Under the pieces are notes generated by a model, which was not told the DNA's origin, made no database searches, and worked only from the letters and a program-made list of their open reading frames with translations. Shown in pieces: positions 1-5,329 of a stretch of 6,577 bases of DNA. Within the stretch, counting starts at the first letter, position 1; each line of letters starts with the position of its first letter. Where the stretch lies: NCBI GenBank assembly GCA_005880755.1, contig VBGV01000149.1:1-6577 (forward strand), written 5' to 3'. A program made the translations under genes and the position numbers. This DNA is from Chloroflexota bacterium. Lineage in GTDB: Bacteria > Chloroflexota > Dormibacteria > Dormibacterales > Dormibacteraceae.

Positions 1-131
1 GCCGCGAAGTGACCGTGCAAGAGACCGATGCAGTCGGGAAAACACTCCGCGTGCGCGTGGCAGAACGGGACGTGACTTTGAGCCATGAAACGGCATCAAA
101 AATCTGGGCCGTTCCGCAAGGCAAGTCGTAA
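1..131 (+). CDS. Possible C-terminal end of an unrecognised protein (partial)
   Basis: An open frame enters from the left edge (first full codon at base 3) and ends at TAA 129-131, giving 42 residues that end in WAVPQGKS. The fragment alternates short beta-strand-like stretches (REVTVQ, LRVRVAERDVTL). This faintly recalls the C-terminal TOBE-type domain of ABC-transporter ATPases, but the resemblance is too weak to name a function. Third-position GC is about 60 percent, clearly below the genes to the right, so it may be a less biased gene, transferred DNA, or a chance open frame. It would converge with mscL, with 56 bases between the two stop codons. The minus strand here offers only a low-complexity arginine-rich reading, which looks like a shadow. 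Moderate to low confidence that it is a real gene end. Confidence 0.4.
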   Translation, partial: REVTVQETDAVGKTLRVRVAERDVTLSHETASKIWAVPQGKS

Positions 132-140
132 GCCCGGGAT

Positions 141-182
141 CAGCAGAGGGTCAAGAAAAGGGCCCTTCTGTTCTACCTGCTG
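141..182. terminator. Weak candidate terminator between convergent genes
   Basis: CAGAGGG (144-150) can pair with CCCTTCTG (163-170) through one bulged T, with a 12-base loop. CAGCAG (141-146) and CTGCTG (177-182) offer an alternative outer pairing. The position, between the plus-strand stop at 131 and the mscL stop at 188, suits a shared terminator. The stem is imperfect and no proper T tract follows on either strand, so this is only a suggestion. Confidence 0.2.
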
Positions 183-187
183 AAACG

Positions 188-589
188 CTAGGCCGCCTGC
201 GGTGAGGTGCAGAAGGCGCACCGGCGCGCGTCTTTCGGGATCTCGCTCAAGCATTCGGTGCACTTCTTCGTCGTCGGATCGGCGGGCGGCTCCTTGCGCG
301 AACGCTCGATGAGCGTCGTGTACGGCACGACCACGAAGAAGTAGATGACCGCGGCGATGATCACGAACGCGAGCATGGCGTTGATGAAGTCGCCGTACAG
401 GAACTTGCTCTGATTGATCGTGAAGGACAGGGCCGAGAAGTCAGGCTTGCCGCCTATCGCCGCGATCAATGGCGTGACCAGGTCCTTGACAAAGGCGCCT
501 ATCACCGCGGCGAAGGCGATGCCGATGACGACACCGATTGCCAGGTCGACCACATTGCCACGAAGCAGGAACGCCTTGAAGCCTCTCAT
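188..589 (-). CDS. mscL: Large-conductance mechanosensitive channel MscL with C-terminal zinc ribbon
   Basis: MscL forms a homopentameric inner-membrane pore that opens under membrane tension during hypo-osmotic shock. The 133-residue protein starts with the conserved amphipathic S1 segment and TM1 pattern (FKAFLLRGNVVDLAIGVVIG, residues 4-23). TM1 runs to about residue 45, a short external loop spans about 46-70, and TM2 covers about 71-90 (FVIIAAVIYFFVVVPY). The usual cytoplasmic helical bundle is replaced by a hydrophilic linker (about 95-108) and a CxxC-x10-CxxC zinc ribbon with C110, C113, C124 and C127. Overall length is normal for the family. The ATG is supported by GAGGAG a few bases upstream. 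The gene lies 11 bases downstream of the broken dehydrogenase on the same strand, so it was probably co-transcribed with it. Channel identity is secure. The role of the ribbon (oligomer contact, metal or redox sensing) is unknown to me. Confidence 0.95.
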   Translation of the reverse strand: MRGFKAFLLRGNVVDLAIGVVIGIAFAAVIGAFVKDLVTPLIAAIGGKPDFSALSFTINQSKFLYGDFINAMLAFVIIAAVIYFFVVVPYTTLIERSRKEPPADPTTKKCTECLSEIPKDARRCAFCTSPQAA

Positions 590-600
590 GCTCTCCTCGC

Positions 601-1555
601 TTACGACACCGACAGGACGACTTTCCCGAACTGCTCCGCGGCGTCAAGTCGAGTAAGCGCCGCCTCCACCTCGGCCAACGGATAGACCCGGTCGACTACT
701 GGCCGCAAACCTTCATCAATCGCCTTGAGCACGGATTCGAATTCGCTCGCGTTGCCCATGGTCGAGCCGAGCAGGTCGAGCTGGCCCCAAAACAGGCGAG
801 GCATGGTGATCTCCGCCTTTACTCCTGATGTCGAACCGCACGTCACGATCCGGCCGCCAATGGTCGCCGAGCGCATCGATTCGGCCAGCGTCGCGGGACC
901 GACGTGCTCGACCACGACGTCGACCCCGCCATCGGTCGCGTCGCGCACTGCCTTGCTGAAATCGGTCGAATCGAAGGCGGCCTCGGCGCCCAGCTCGAGC
1001 GCTCGTTTTCGCTTGGCCTCGGAGCGGCTGGTCACGAACACTCGCGCGCCCAGGTGTCTGGCGATGGCCGCCGCCGCGACCGCGACGCCCCCGCTCGCGC
1101 CGACGACCAGCACCTTCTCGCCCGCGCGCAGCCGAGCCCGTGTCGTGAGCATCCGCCATGCGGTGAGTCCCGTCCGAATGCTCGCCGACGACCCCGAAGC
1201 GTGGACATTTCACGTTCTGCCCGGCCCGGCACCACTCGCATTCCCAGTCGCAAAGGACCGGGTAGATCACGACCTCGTCGCCGGGCCTCCATGCGGGGTC
1301 GCCTGACGCGGAGACGACCCCGGCCCCGTCGGCGGCGATGACCCGGGGCGGCGTCACCCGCTGCAGGCCCTGGGCCATGAAAAGGTCGAGGTGGTTGATC
1401 GAGGCGGCCCGGATGGCGATCGAAACGGCTCCGGCCACCGGCTCGGTCCTGGGCCGCTCCCGAACCCGGATTCCGGCCGGCCCCAGGGGTTCCTCGTAGA
1501 CAGCCGCCCGGCCCTGGCTCAGAATGGCGATTCCCTTTACCGGCGCAGGGGTCAT
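601..1555 (-). pseudogene. Zinc-binding/quinone-type MDR dehydrogenase, broken by an out-of-frame internal deletion
   Basis: The N-terminal part (1555 to about 1166, residues 1-130) is a GroES-like MDR catalytic domain. It has NHLDLF (54-59), ADGAGVV (75-81) and a structural zinc lobe with C102, C106, C109 and C117. It lacks the GHE and first-cysteine catalytic zinc ligands, so it resembles the NHLD-type quinone-reductase-like MDRs. This frame reads sensibly up to GEHSDGT and then turns to nonsense. From base 1167 a different frame reads LTAWRMLTTRARLRAGE, then the Rossmann motif VVGASGGVA and a complete C-terminus, 188 codons to TAA 601-603. Family members carry about 30 more residues between these points (a tail like YAEY..P.., then the helix before LTAW). 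The two pieces total 318 residues, against about 340-350 for the family. Both halves remain well conserved, so the lesion looks recent, or is an assembly fault. The ATG at 1150-1152 could give a 183-residue Rossmann-only product. Confidence 0.85.
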
Positions 1556-1567
1556 TTGCGAAACTTA
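1556..1567 (-). promoter_or_regulatory. Predicted -10 box of a leaderless promoter for the broken dehydrogenase and mscL
   Basis: Read on the minus strand, TAAGTT (1567-1562) fits TANNNT. It is followed by exactly six bases and then the ATG at 1555-1553, and no Shine-Dalgarno sequence is visible. This is the arrangement of leaderless transcripts, in which the mRNA begins at the start codon. A possible -35 (CTGCGA, 17 bases upstream) is weak. The box lies in the 50-base gap shared with the divergently transcribed M23 peptidase gene, so the two promoters may overlap. Confidence 0.5.
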
Positions 1568-1592
1568 ACCAAATCTCGGGCAGGTCGCAGGC

Positions 1593-1598
1593 GAGGAA
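1593..1598 (+). promoter_or_regulatory. Ribosome binding site deciding the GTG start of the M23 peptidase
   Basis: GAGGAA sits seven bases before the GTG at 1606. The alternative in-frame ATG at 1630 has only a weak AAGG upstream. The site therefore favours the longer form, which adds eight residues ahead of the hydrophobic core of the signal peptide. Confidence 0.6.
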
Positions 1599-1605
1599 CC
1601 CTAGC

Positions 1606-2703
1606 GTGAACTACCTCGTTACCAAGGCTATGCGGGTTTTCGTTGTTCTCCTGACGCTCGGCTGTCTGCTTGTGTCCGCGCTCCCGGCGCAGGCGCATTC
1701 CGCCCTGCCCCCCGGCCATAAGCAGATCAAGTACAGCCGCTGGGCGTACCCGAGCCAGGTCACGTACGGGCCGATCGAGGACGGAGCCGGCGAGACGGGT
1801 ATCGGCCCCGCCCGGGGCGCATTCCTCACGCTCCCGTTCATGGGCCCGCATTACATCACCTCGGTCTTTTCGCACTGCTATCCCGACTACGGCAACTACA
1901 CGCGCGTGTGCCGCTACGACGGGACCGTCGCGACGGCCGGCGTGGGCGGTCCTGACCCGACGTTCGACGCGGGTTTCGCGCAGACGCCGGGAGGCCATGA
2001 CTACCTGTACTACGCGGGCCACGACGGATACGACTACGGTCTCAACTACGAGCCGGTCGCGGCGGCGGGTCCCGGCCGCGTGATGCTGGCGAACTGGCTA
2101 GTCCCAGGCTGCGAAACGTGCCTGAGCGGAAAGACGGTCGAGATCGACCACGGCAACGGGCTGCTCACCTTCTACGGTCACCTGTCGCGCATCGACGTGT
2201 CGAAGGGGCAGTATGTCGGGCGCGGTCAGGTCATCGGCATCTCGGGCATGACCGGCACCGCCACCGGCCCACACCTGCACTTCGGCGTCTATCACATGAA
2301 CGGCGGTGGCCCCGTGGACCCCTATGGCTGGGGAGGCTCGTATCCGGACCCATGGAGCAAGGACGCGGGCGATCTCTGGCTCGGGGGCTCGCCACGATTC
2401 GCACCGGTTCAGCTGCCGAGCGTGACCGTGAGCGCGACTCCGCGCGAGGGAGACCCCTCGGTCGTCGACGTGTGGTGGAGCAGCCCCGGAACCATGAGCT
2501 TCACCGTCTACCTGGTCACGCAGGATGGAAGACGAACCACATGGACGAGCTCGAGGGGCAACGGCTCGGCGACGTTCCAAGGCAAGCACGGCCAGAGCTA
2601 CTGGTTCTGGGTCACCGCGCGATCGGACCTCGGTTGGACCGACGGCGCCGGTTCTGACGTCGTGGGAGTTCCCCGACTGAGTCACGGAGCCCTCACTAAC
2701 TAA
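1606..2703 (+). CDS. Secreted M23-family (LytM-type) peptidoglycan endopeptidase with FN3-like C-terminus
   Basis: M23 peptidases are zinc enzymes that cut peptide cross-links of peptidoglycan outside the membrane. This 365-residue protein has a signal peptide (K7 and R10, hydrophobic core about 11-26, likely cleavage after AQA at 28-30). A roughly 100-residue tyrosine/glycine-rich region precedes the peptidase domain (about 135-245). All zinc and catalytic positions are present: H139 and D143 of HxxxD, H192 in YGHLS, and H223/H225 in GPHLHFG, so it should be active. A CxxC pair (C169, C172) lies in a loop of the domain and another pair (C91, C102) lies upstream, so disulphides are plausible. 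Residues about 268-357 look like a fibronectin type III-like beta sandwich (SVVDVWW, FTVYLV, YWFWVTARSD). The GTG start is chosen for its GAGGAA site; ATG at codon 9 would also keep the signal peptide. The gene appears monocistronic, with a large palindrome beginning at its stop codon. Confidence 0.9.
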   Translation: MNYLVTKAMRVFVVLLTLGCLLVSALPAQAHSALPPGHKQIKYSRWAYPSQVTYGPIEDGAGETGIGPARGAFLTLPFMGPHYITSVFSHCYPDYGNYTRVCRYDGTVATAGVGGPDPTFDAGFAQTPGGHDYLYYAGHDGYDYGLNYEPVAAAGPGRVMLANWLVPGCETCLSGKTVEIDHGNGLLTFYGHLSRIDVSKGQYVGRGQVIGISGMTGTATGPHLHFGVYHMNGGGPVDPYGWGGSYPDPWSKDAGDLWLGGSPRFAPVQLPSVTVSATPREGDPSVVDVWWSSPGTMSFTVYLVTQDGRRTTWTSSRGNGSATFQGKHGQSYWFWVTARSDLGWTDGAGSDVVGVPRLSHGALTN

Positions 2704-2769
2704 GAGGCGCGGACCGAAAGCCCTCGACGGATCTTCAGCGCCCATGCGGCCCATCTCCGGGCTCAGCTC

Positions 2770-2817
2770 CTGCGCTGCTCGCTTGCGCATCGACGGATGC
2801 GCGCGCTGCGCTGCTCG
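2770..2817. repeat. 12-base direct repeat flanking a small hairpin
   Basis: CTGCGCTGCTCG occurs perfectly at 2770-2781 and 2806-2817. Between the copies, GCGCAT (2785-2790) pairs with ATGCGC (2797-2802) around a six-base loop CGACGG. The whole lies inside the large palindromic element. Confidence 0.65.
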
Positions 2818-2821
2818 TCGT

Positions 2822-2861
2822 CCACTGGGGCCCCCGCGCGTAGCGCGGGAGGGACCCCTGG
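2822..2861 (+). terminator. Very stable GC-rich hairpin, possible terminator of the M23 gene
   Basis: CCCGCGC (2833-2839) pairs perfectly with GCGCGGG (2843-2849) around a three-base loop GTA. The stem extends outwards through GGGG (2827-2830) with CCCC (2855-2858) and CCA with TGG, with small bulges. No T tract follows, so classical intrinsic termination is unlikely. It could still pause polymerase, protect the mRNA 3' end, or simply be the core of the surrounding repeat element. Confidence 0.4.
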
Positions 2862-2899
2862 ATCGCCGAAGCTCTCGCCGAGGGTTTCGGCCGCGCCTC

Positions 2900-2911
2900 T
2901 AGACTAGCCCG
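2900..2911 (+). promoter_or_regulatory. Predicted -10 box of a leaderless promoter for the acyl-CoA reductase fusion
   Basis: TAGACT (2900-2905) is followed by exactly six bases and then the GTG at 2912, with no Shine-Dalgarno sequence upstream. The same TANNNT-N6-start layout precedes the dehydrogenase at 1555, which strengthens both calls. No good -35 is visible. The first T of the box is the last base of the right arm of the palindromic element, so the -35 region lies inside that element. Confidence 0.55.
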
Positions 2912-5272
2912 GTGATTGCCGAGGCCCTGAAGGGCAAGACCATCCTGGTCACCGGCAGCACAGGCTTTCTCGGCAAGTCGATCGTCGAGAAGTGCCTCCG
3001 CTCGATTCCGGACGTCGCTCGCATCAACCTCGCGATTCGATCGAGCGCCCGCCGGCCTGCGTCGGAGCGCCTGGAGCGCGAGGTGCTCTCGAGCCCCGCT
3101 TTCAAACGGCTGAAGGAAGAGCTCGGCGAGGAGGCGTTTGCGAAGCTGGCGAGCGCCAAGCTTGCCGTGGTCGAGATCGACCTCGGCCGCGACGGCCTTG
3201 GACTCAGCGACGAGGACCGCGAGCAGCTGCGCCGGTGCGATGTCGTGATCCACTCGGCGGCGGCCGTGGAGTTCGACAACCCGGCCGACCTGTCGGCGCA
3301 GACGAACCTGCTGGGCGCCGCCCGCCTCGTGGAGGCGTTGAGGGCCAGTGGCGCGCGGCCGCATCTCGTCCACATCTCCACCGCATTCGTCGGAGGCATG
3401 CTGCGCGGTGTCGTTCGCGAGGAACCGCCGCTCGACCCCGGCCTCAACTGGCGCCATGAGGCCGTGGTCATGACGAGCCTGCGCGGACCCGTCGAGGAAG
3501 AGTCCAGGCGCCCTGAGATCCTGAATCGCCTGCGCCGCGAGGCGCGCTCCAAGATGGGCCCGGCCGGGACGCCGGCCGTAGCCCGGGCCACCGAGCGCCT
3601 GCGCGACCGATGGGTCAAGGACCGCCTGGTCGAGCGTGGTCGCGCCCACGCGAACGCGATGGGCTTCAGCGACATCTACTCCTTCACCAAGGCGATGGCC
3701 GAGCATGCCGTGGTCGAGCTGCACGGCGACATCCCGCTTTCGATCGTGCGCCCGTCGATCATCGAGAGCGCTCTGGATGAACCGTTTGGCGGCTGGCTCG
3801 AAGGCTTTCGCATGGCGGAGCCGCTGATCCTCGCCTTCGGCCGTGGCATCCTGCGCGACTTCTCCGGGCTACCGGATTCTCTGCTCGACGTCATCCCGGC
3901 GGATTTTGTCGTCAACACGGTGCTGGCCGTGGCCGCCAACCCGCCGCCTGATGACAAACCTCGGGTGTATCACGCCGCGTCCGGCACCCGCAATCCGCTG
4001 CGCTTCAGGCGCATCGTCGGCGAGGCTGACCGGTATTTCACCGAACACCCGCTGCGTGACCGGTACGGCCAGGCCATCGGCACGCCGTCGTGGACGTACC
4101 CGACGCGCCAGGAGCTGGAGGCGCGCGCTCGCACCGCGCTCCGTGTGGTCGACGCCGCGCAGTGGGTCGTCGAGCGGCTGCCTCTGGGCGCGAATGTCAC
4201 TTCGATGTCGGACGACCTGACCGCGGAGCGCGAGCGCCTGGATCGCGGGATCAACCTGATCCAGCTCTACGGCGTGTACACCGAGGTCGACTGCATCTTC
4301 GACACGCGCAACGTGACGGCGTTGTGGGAGAAGGTCCCCGCTGCTGAGCGCAAGACGTTTCCGTTCGACCCCGCTCTCTACGACTGGTCGCACTACTTCC
4401 AGGACGTGCACTTCCCGACGGTCGTGCGCATGTCGCGCGCCGAGACCGTCGCGCGGAAGGGGAAGCAGCCGAGCGGAAGCACCGCGCCGAAGGCCGAATC
4501 GAGCTCGGTGCGGGCGGCCATCGAGCGGCGGTCCGGACGAGCCGATGTGCTGGCGGTCTTCGACGTCGACGGGACGTTGGTCGAGACGAACGTCGTCGAG
4601 TACTTCTTGTACATGCGTCTGCGTGCGCAGCCGCTGGAGGACTGGCCGGCCTTTATGGCGGACATGCTTCGCAAGGGGCCGCGCTGGCTGTTCCTGGAGC
4701 GGCGCTCGCGCGCGGAATTTCAGCGCAGCTTCTACCGCGAATACGACGGCCTCGACCCCGAGGTGATGCAGCGGCTGGGGCGCGAGGCGCTCGACGCGGT
4801 GACTTTGCGGCGAATCTACCCCGAGGGCATGCGGCGCATCCGGGAGCACAAGCGAGCGGGGCATCGCGTTCTGCTGCTGACCGGCGCTCTGGACGTCGTG
4901 GTCGAGCCGCTGGCGGAGCTGCTCGATGTCGAGGTGGACTGCGCGCACCTCCTCGTCAAGGACGGTCGGCTGACGGGCGACCTGCAGTCGCCGCCCCCGG
5001 CGGGCGAGGCGCGCGGGGCGCTGCTCCATGAGTACGCGGAACGCAACGGCATCGTGCTCTCAGAGAGCTTCGCCTACGCCGATTCGCTCTCCGACCTGCC
5101 GATGCTCGAGCTGGTTGGCACCCCGGTCGCGGTCAACCCGGACGCTCGCCTGTCGCAGGTGGCGGGGCAGCGTGGGTGGCGCATCGAGCGGTGGCGCATG
5201 GCGCCGGGGAACTGGCGCCTGCCGATGCCAGACCCGCGCTCCCCCGAGTACCGGGAGGCGGTAAGAAGGTGA
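2912..5272 (+). CDS. Fatty acyl-CoA reductase fused to a HAD-IB phosphatase domain
   Basis: Residues about 8-360 form an extended SDR domain of the male-sterility/acyl-CoA-reductase type. It has TGSTGFLG (14-21) for NAD(P)H, HIST with S156/T157, and the YxxxK pair Y256/K260. Residues about 395-510 match the FAR C-terminal region (YGVYTEV, FDTRN, FPFDPALYDW). Such enzymes reduce long-chain acyl-CoA to fatty aldehyde or alcohol. A polar linker (about 510-545) leads to a HAD-IB domain (545-765). Motif I is FDVDGT with D551/D553, followed by a helical C1 cap; motif II is LLLTG with T657; motif IV is YADSLSDLP with D724/D728. The motif III lysine seems to be arginine (R701, GEARG), which may be normal for this subfamily. 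HAD-IB relatives hydrolyse small phosphomonoesters; the substrate here is unknown. No membrane segment is evident. The GTG start is chosen because TAGACT lies six bases upstream and the nucleotide-binding strand begins at residue 9. First gene of a probable three-gene cluster. Confidence 0.9.
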   Translation: MIAEALKGKTILVTGSTGFLGKSIVEKCLRSIPDVARINLAIRSSARRPASERLEREVLSSPAFKRLKEELGEEAFAKLASAKLAVVEIDLGRDGLGLSDEDREQLRRCDVVIHSAAAVEFDNPADLSAQTNLLGAARLVEALRASGARPHLVHISTAFVGGMLRGVVREEPPLDPGLNWRHEAVVMTSLRGPVEEESRRPEILNRLRREARSKMGPAGTPAVARATERLRDRWVKDRLVERGRAHANAMGFSDIYSFTKAMAEHAVVELHGDIPLSIVRPSIIESALDEPFGGWLEGFRMAEPLILAFGRGILRDFSGLPDSLLDVIPADFVVNTVLAVAANPPPDDKPRVYHAASGTRNPLRFRRIVGEADRYFTEHPLRDRYGQAIGTPSWTYPTRQELEARARTALRVVDAAQWVVERLPLGANVTSMSDDLTAERERLDRGINLIQLYGVYTEVDCIFDTRNVTALWEKVPAAERKTFPFDPALYDWSHYFQDVHFPTVVRMSRAETVARKGKQPSGSTAPKAESSSVRAAIERRSGRADVLAVFDVDGTLVETNVVEYFLYMRLRAQPLEDWPAFMADMLRKGPRWLFLERRSRAEFQRSFYREYDGLDPEVMQRLGREALDAVTLRRIYPEGMRRIREHKRAGHRVLLLTGALDVVVEPLAELLDVEVDCAHLLVKDGRLTGDLQSPPPAGEARGALLHEYAERNGIVLSESFAYADSLSDLPMLELVGTPVAVNPDARLSQVAGQRGWRIERWRMAPGNWRLPMPDPRSPEYREAVRR

Positions 5273-5280
5273 CAAAGCAT

Positions 5281-5317
5281 CCCCTCTCCCCACAGGGGAG
5301 AGGGTCAGGGTGAGGGG
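5281..5317 (+). repeat. CCCTCTCCCC-type palindromic repeat with G-quadruplex spacing
   Basis: CCCTCTCCCC (5282-5291) pairs perfectly with GGGGAGAGGG (5295-5304) around a loop of ACA. This is followed by TCAGGGTGAGGGG. I recognise the layout (C-rich arm, G-rich arm, then TCAGGGTGAGGGG) as a dispersed repeat seen between genes in many high-GC genomes. The G-rich strand has four G runs separated by exactly three bases each (GGGG-AGA-GGG-TCA-GGG-TGA-GGGG, 5295-5317), the ideal G-quadruplex pattern, competing with the hairpin. No T tract follows, so it is not a typical terminator. It fills most of the 57-base gap between the fusion gene and the next dehydrogenase and ends 12 bases before that gene's GTG. 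Confidence 0.75.
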
Positions 5318-5329
5318 CGCGAAAGAAAA

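Larger units (their letters stand above)
2703..2900. repeat. Approximately 200-base palindromic element with 38-base imperfect terminal inverted arms
   Basis: The left arm 2703-2740 and right arm 2864-2900 pair over 31 base pairs. The blocks, working inwards, are AGAGGCGCGG (2703-2712) with CCGCGCCTCT (2891-2900), CCGAAA with TTTCGG, CCCTCG with CGAGGG, CG with CG, CTTC with GAAG, and GCG with CGC. Only single-base bulges, two mismatches and one small internal loop interrupt them. The 123 bases inside hold two further hairpins and a 12-base direct repeat. No convincing open frame lies inside, and no clear target-site duplication flanks it. It fills the gap between the M23 stop codon and the acyl-CoA reductase promoter. 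It could be a MITE-like non-autonomous element, a large REP/BIME-like repeat, or a 3' structure of the M23 mRNA. The pairing is seen directly; its nature is inferred. Confidence 0.7.

Noticed and set aside
716..1165. Continuation of the dehydrogenase N-terminal frame beyond GEHSDGT as real protein
   Set aside because: It is arginine- and glycine-rich nonsense, while the family C-terminus is plainly read in another frame over the same bases.
1630..1632. ATG as the start of the M23 peptidase
   Set aside because: It is possible because the signal peptide would remain, but the GTG at 1606 has the better ribosome site at proper spacing.
1671..1680. Lipoprotein signal (lipobox) at cysteine 20 of the M23 protein
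   Set aside because: The residues before the cysteine are TLG, which does not fit the lipobox, and a good signal peptidase I site (AQA) follows.
2699..2906. Target-site duplication around the palindromic element
   Set aside because: Flanks CTAA and CTAG are only loosely alike and no exact direct repeat abuts both ends, so transposition cannot be claimed from flanks.
2735..3724. Minus-strand open frame (329 codons) crossing the palindromic element and the acyl-CoA reductase start
   Set aside because: The composition is shadow-like, it crosses both the repeat and the promoter, and it has no conserved pattern.
3869..5029. Long minus-strand open frame (386 codons) opposite the acyl-CoA reductase/HAD gene
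   Set aside because: It is rich in Arg, His and Asp with no recognisable motif, as expected opposite a GC-rich gene. The plus strand carries clear catalytic motifs throughout.
5281..5317. Intrinsic terminator after the acyl-CoA reductase fusion
   Set aside because: The hairpin is followed by TCAGGGTGAGGGG, not a T tract. The arrangement matches a dispersed repeat better.
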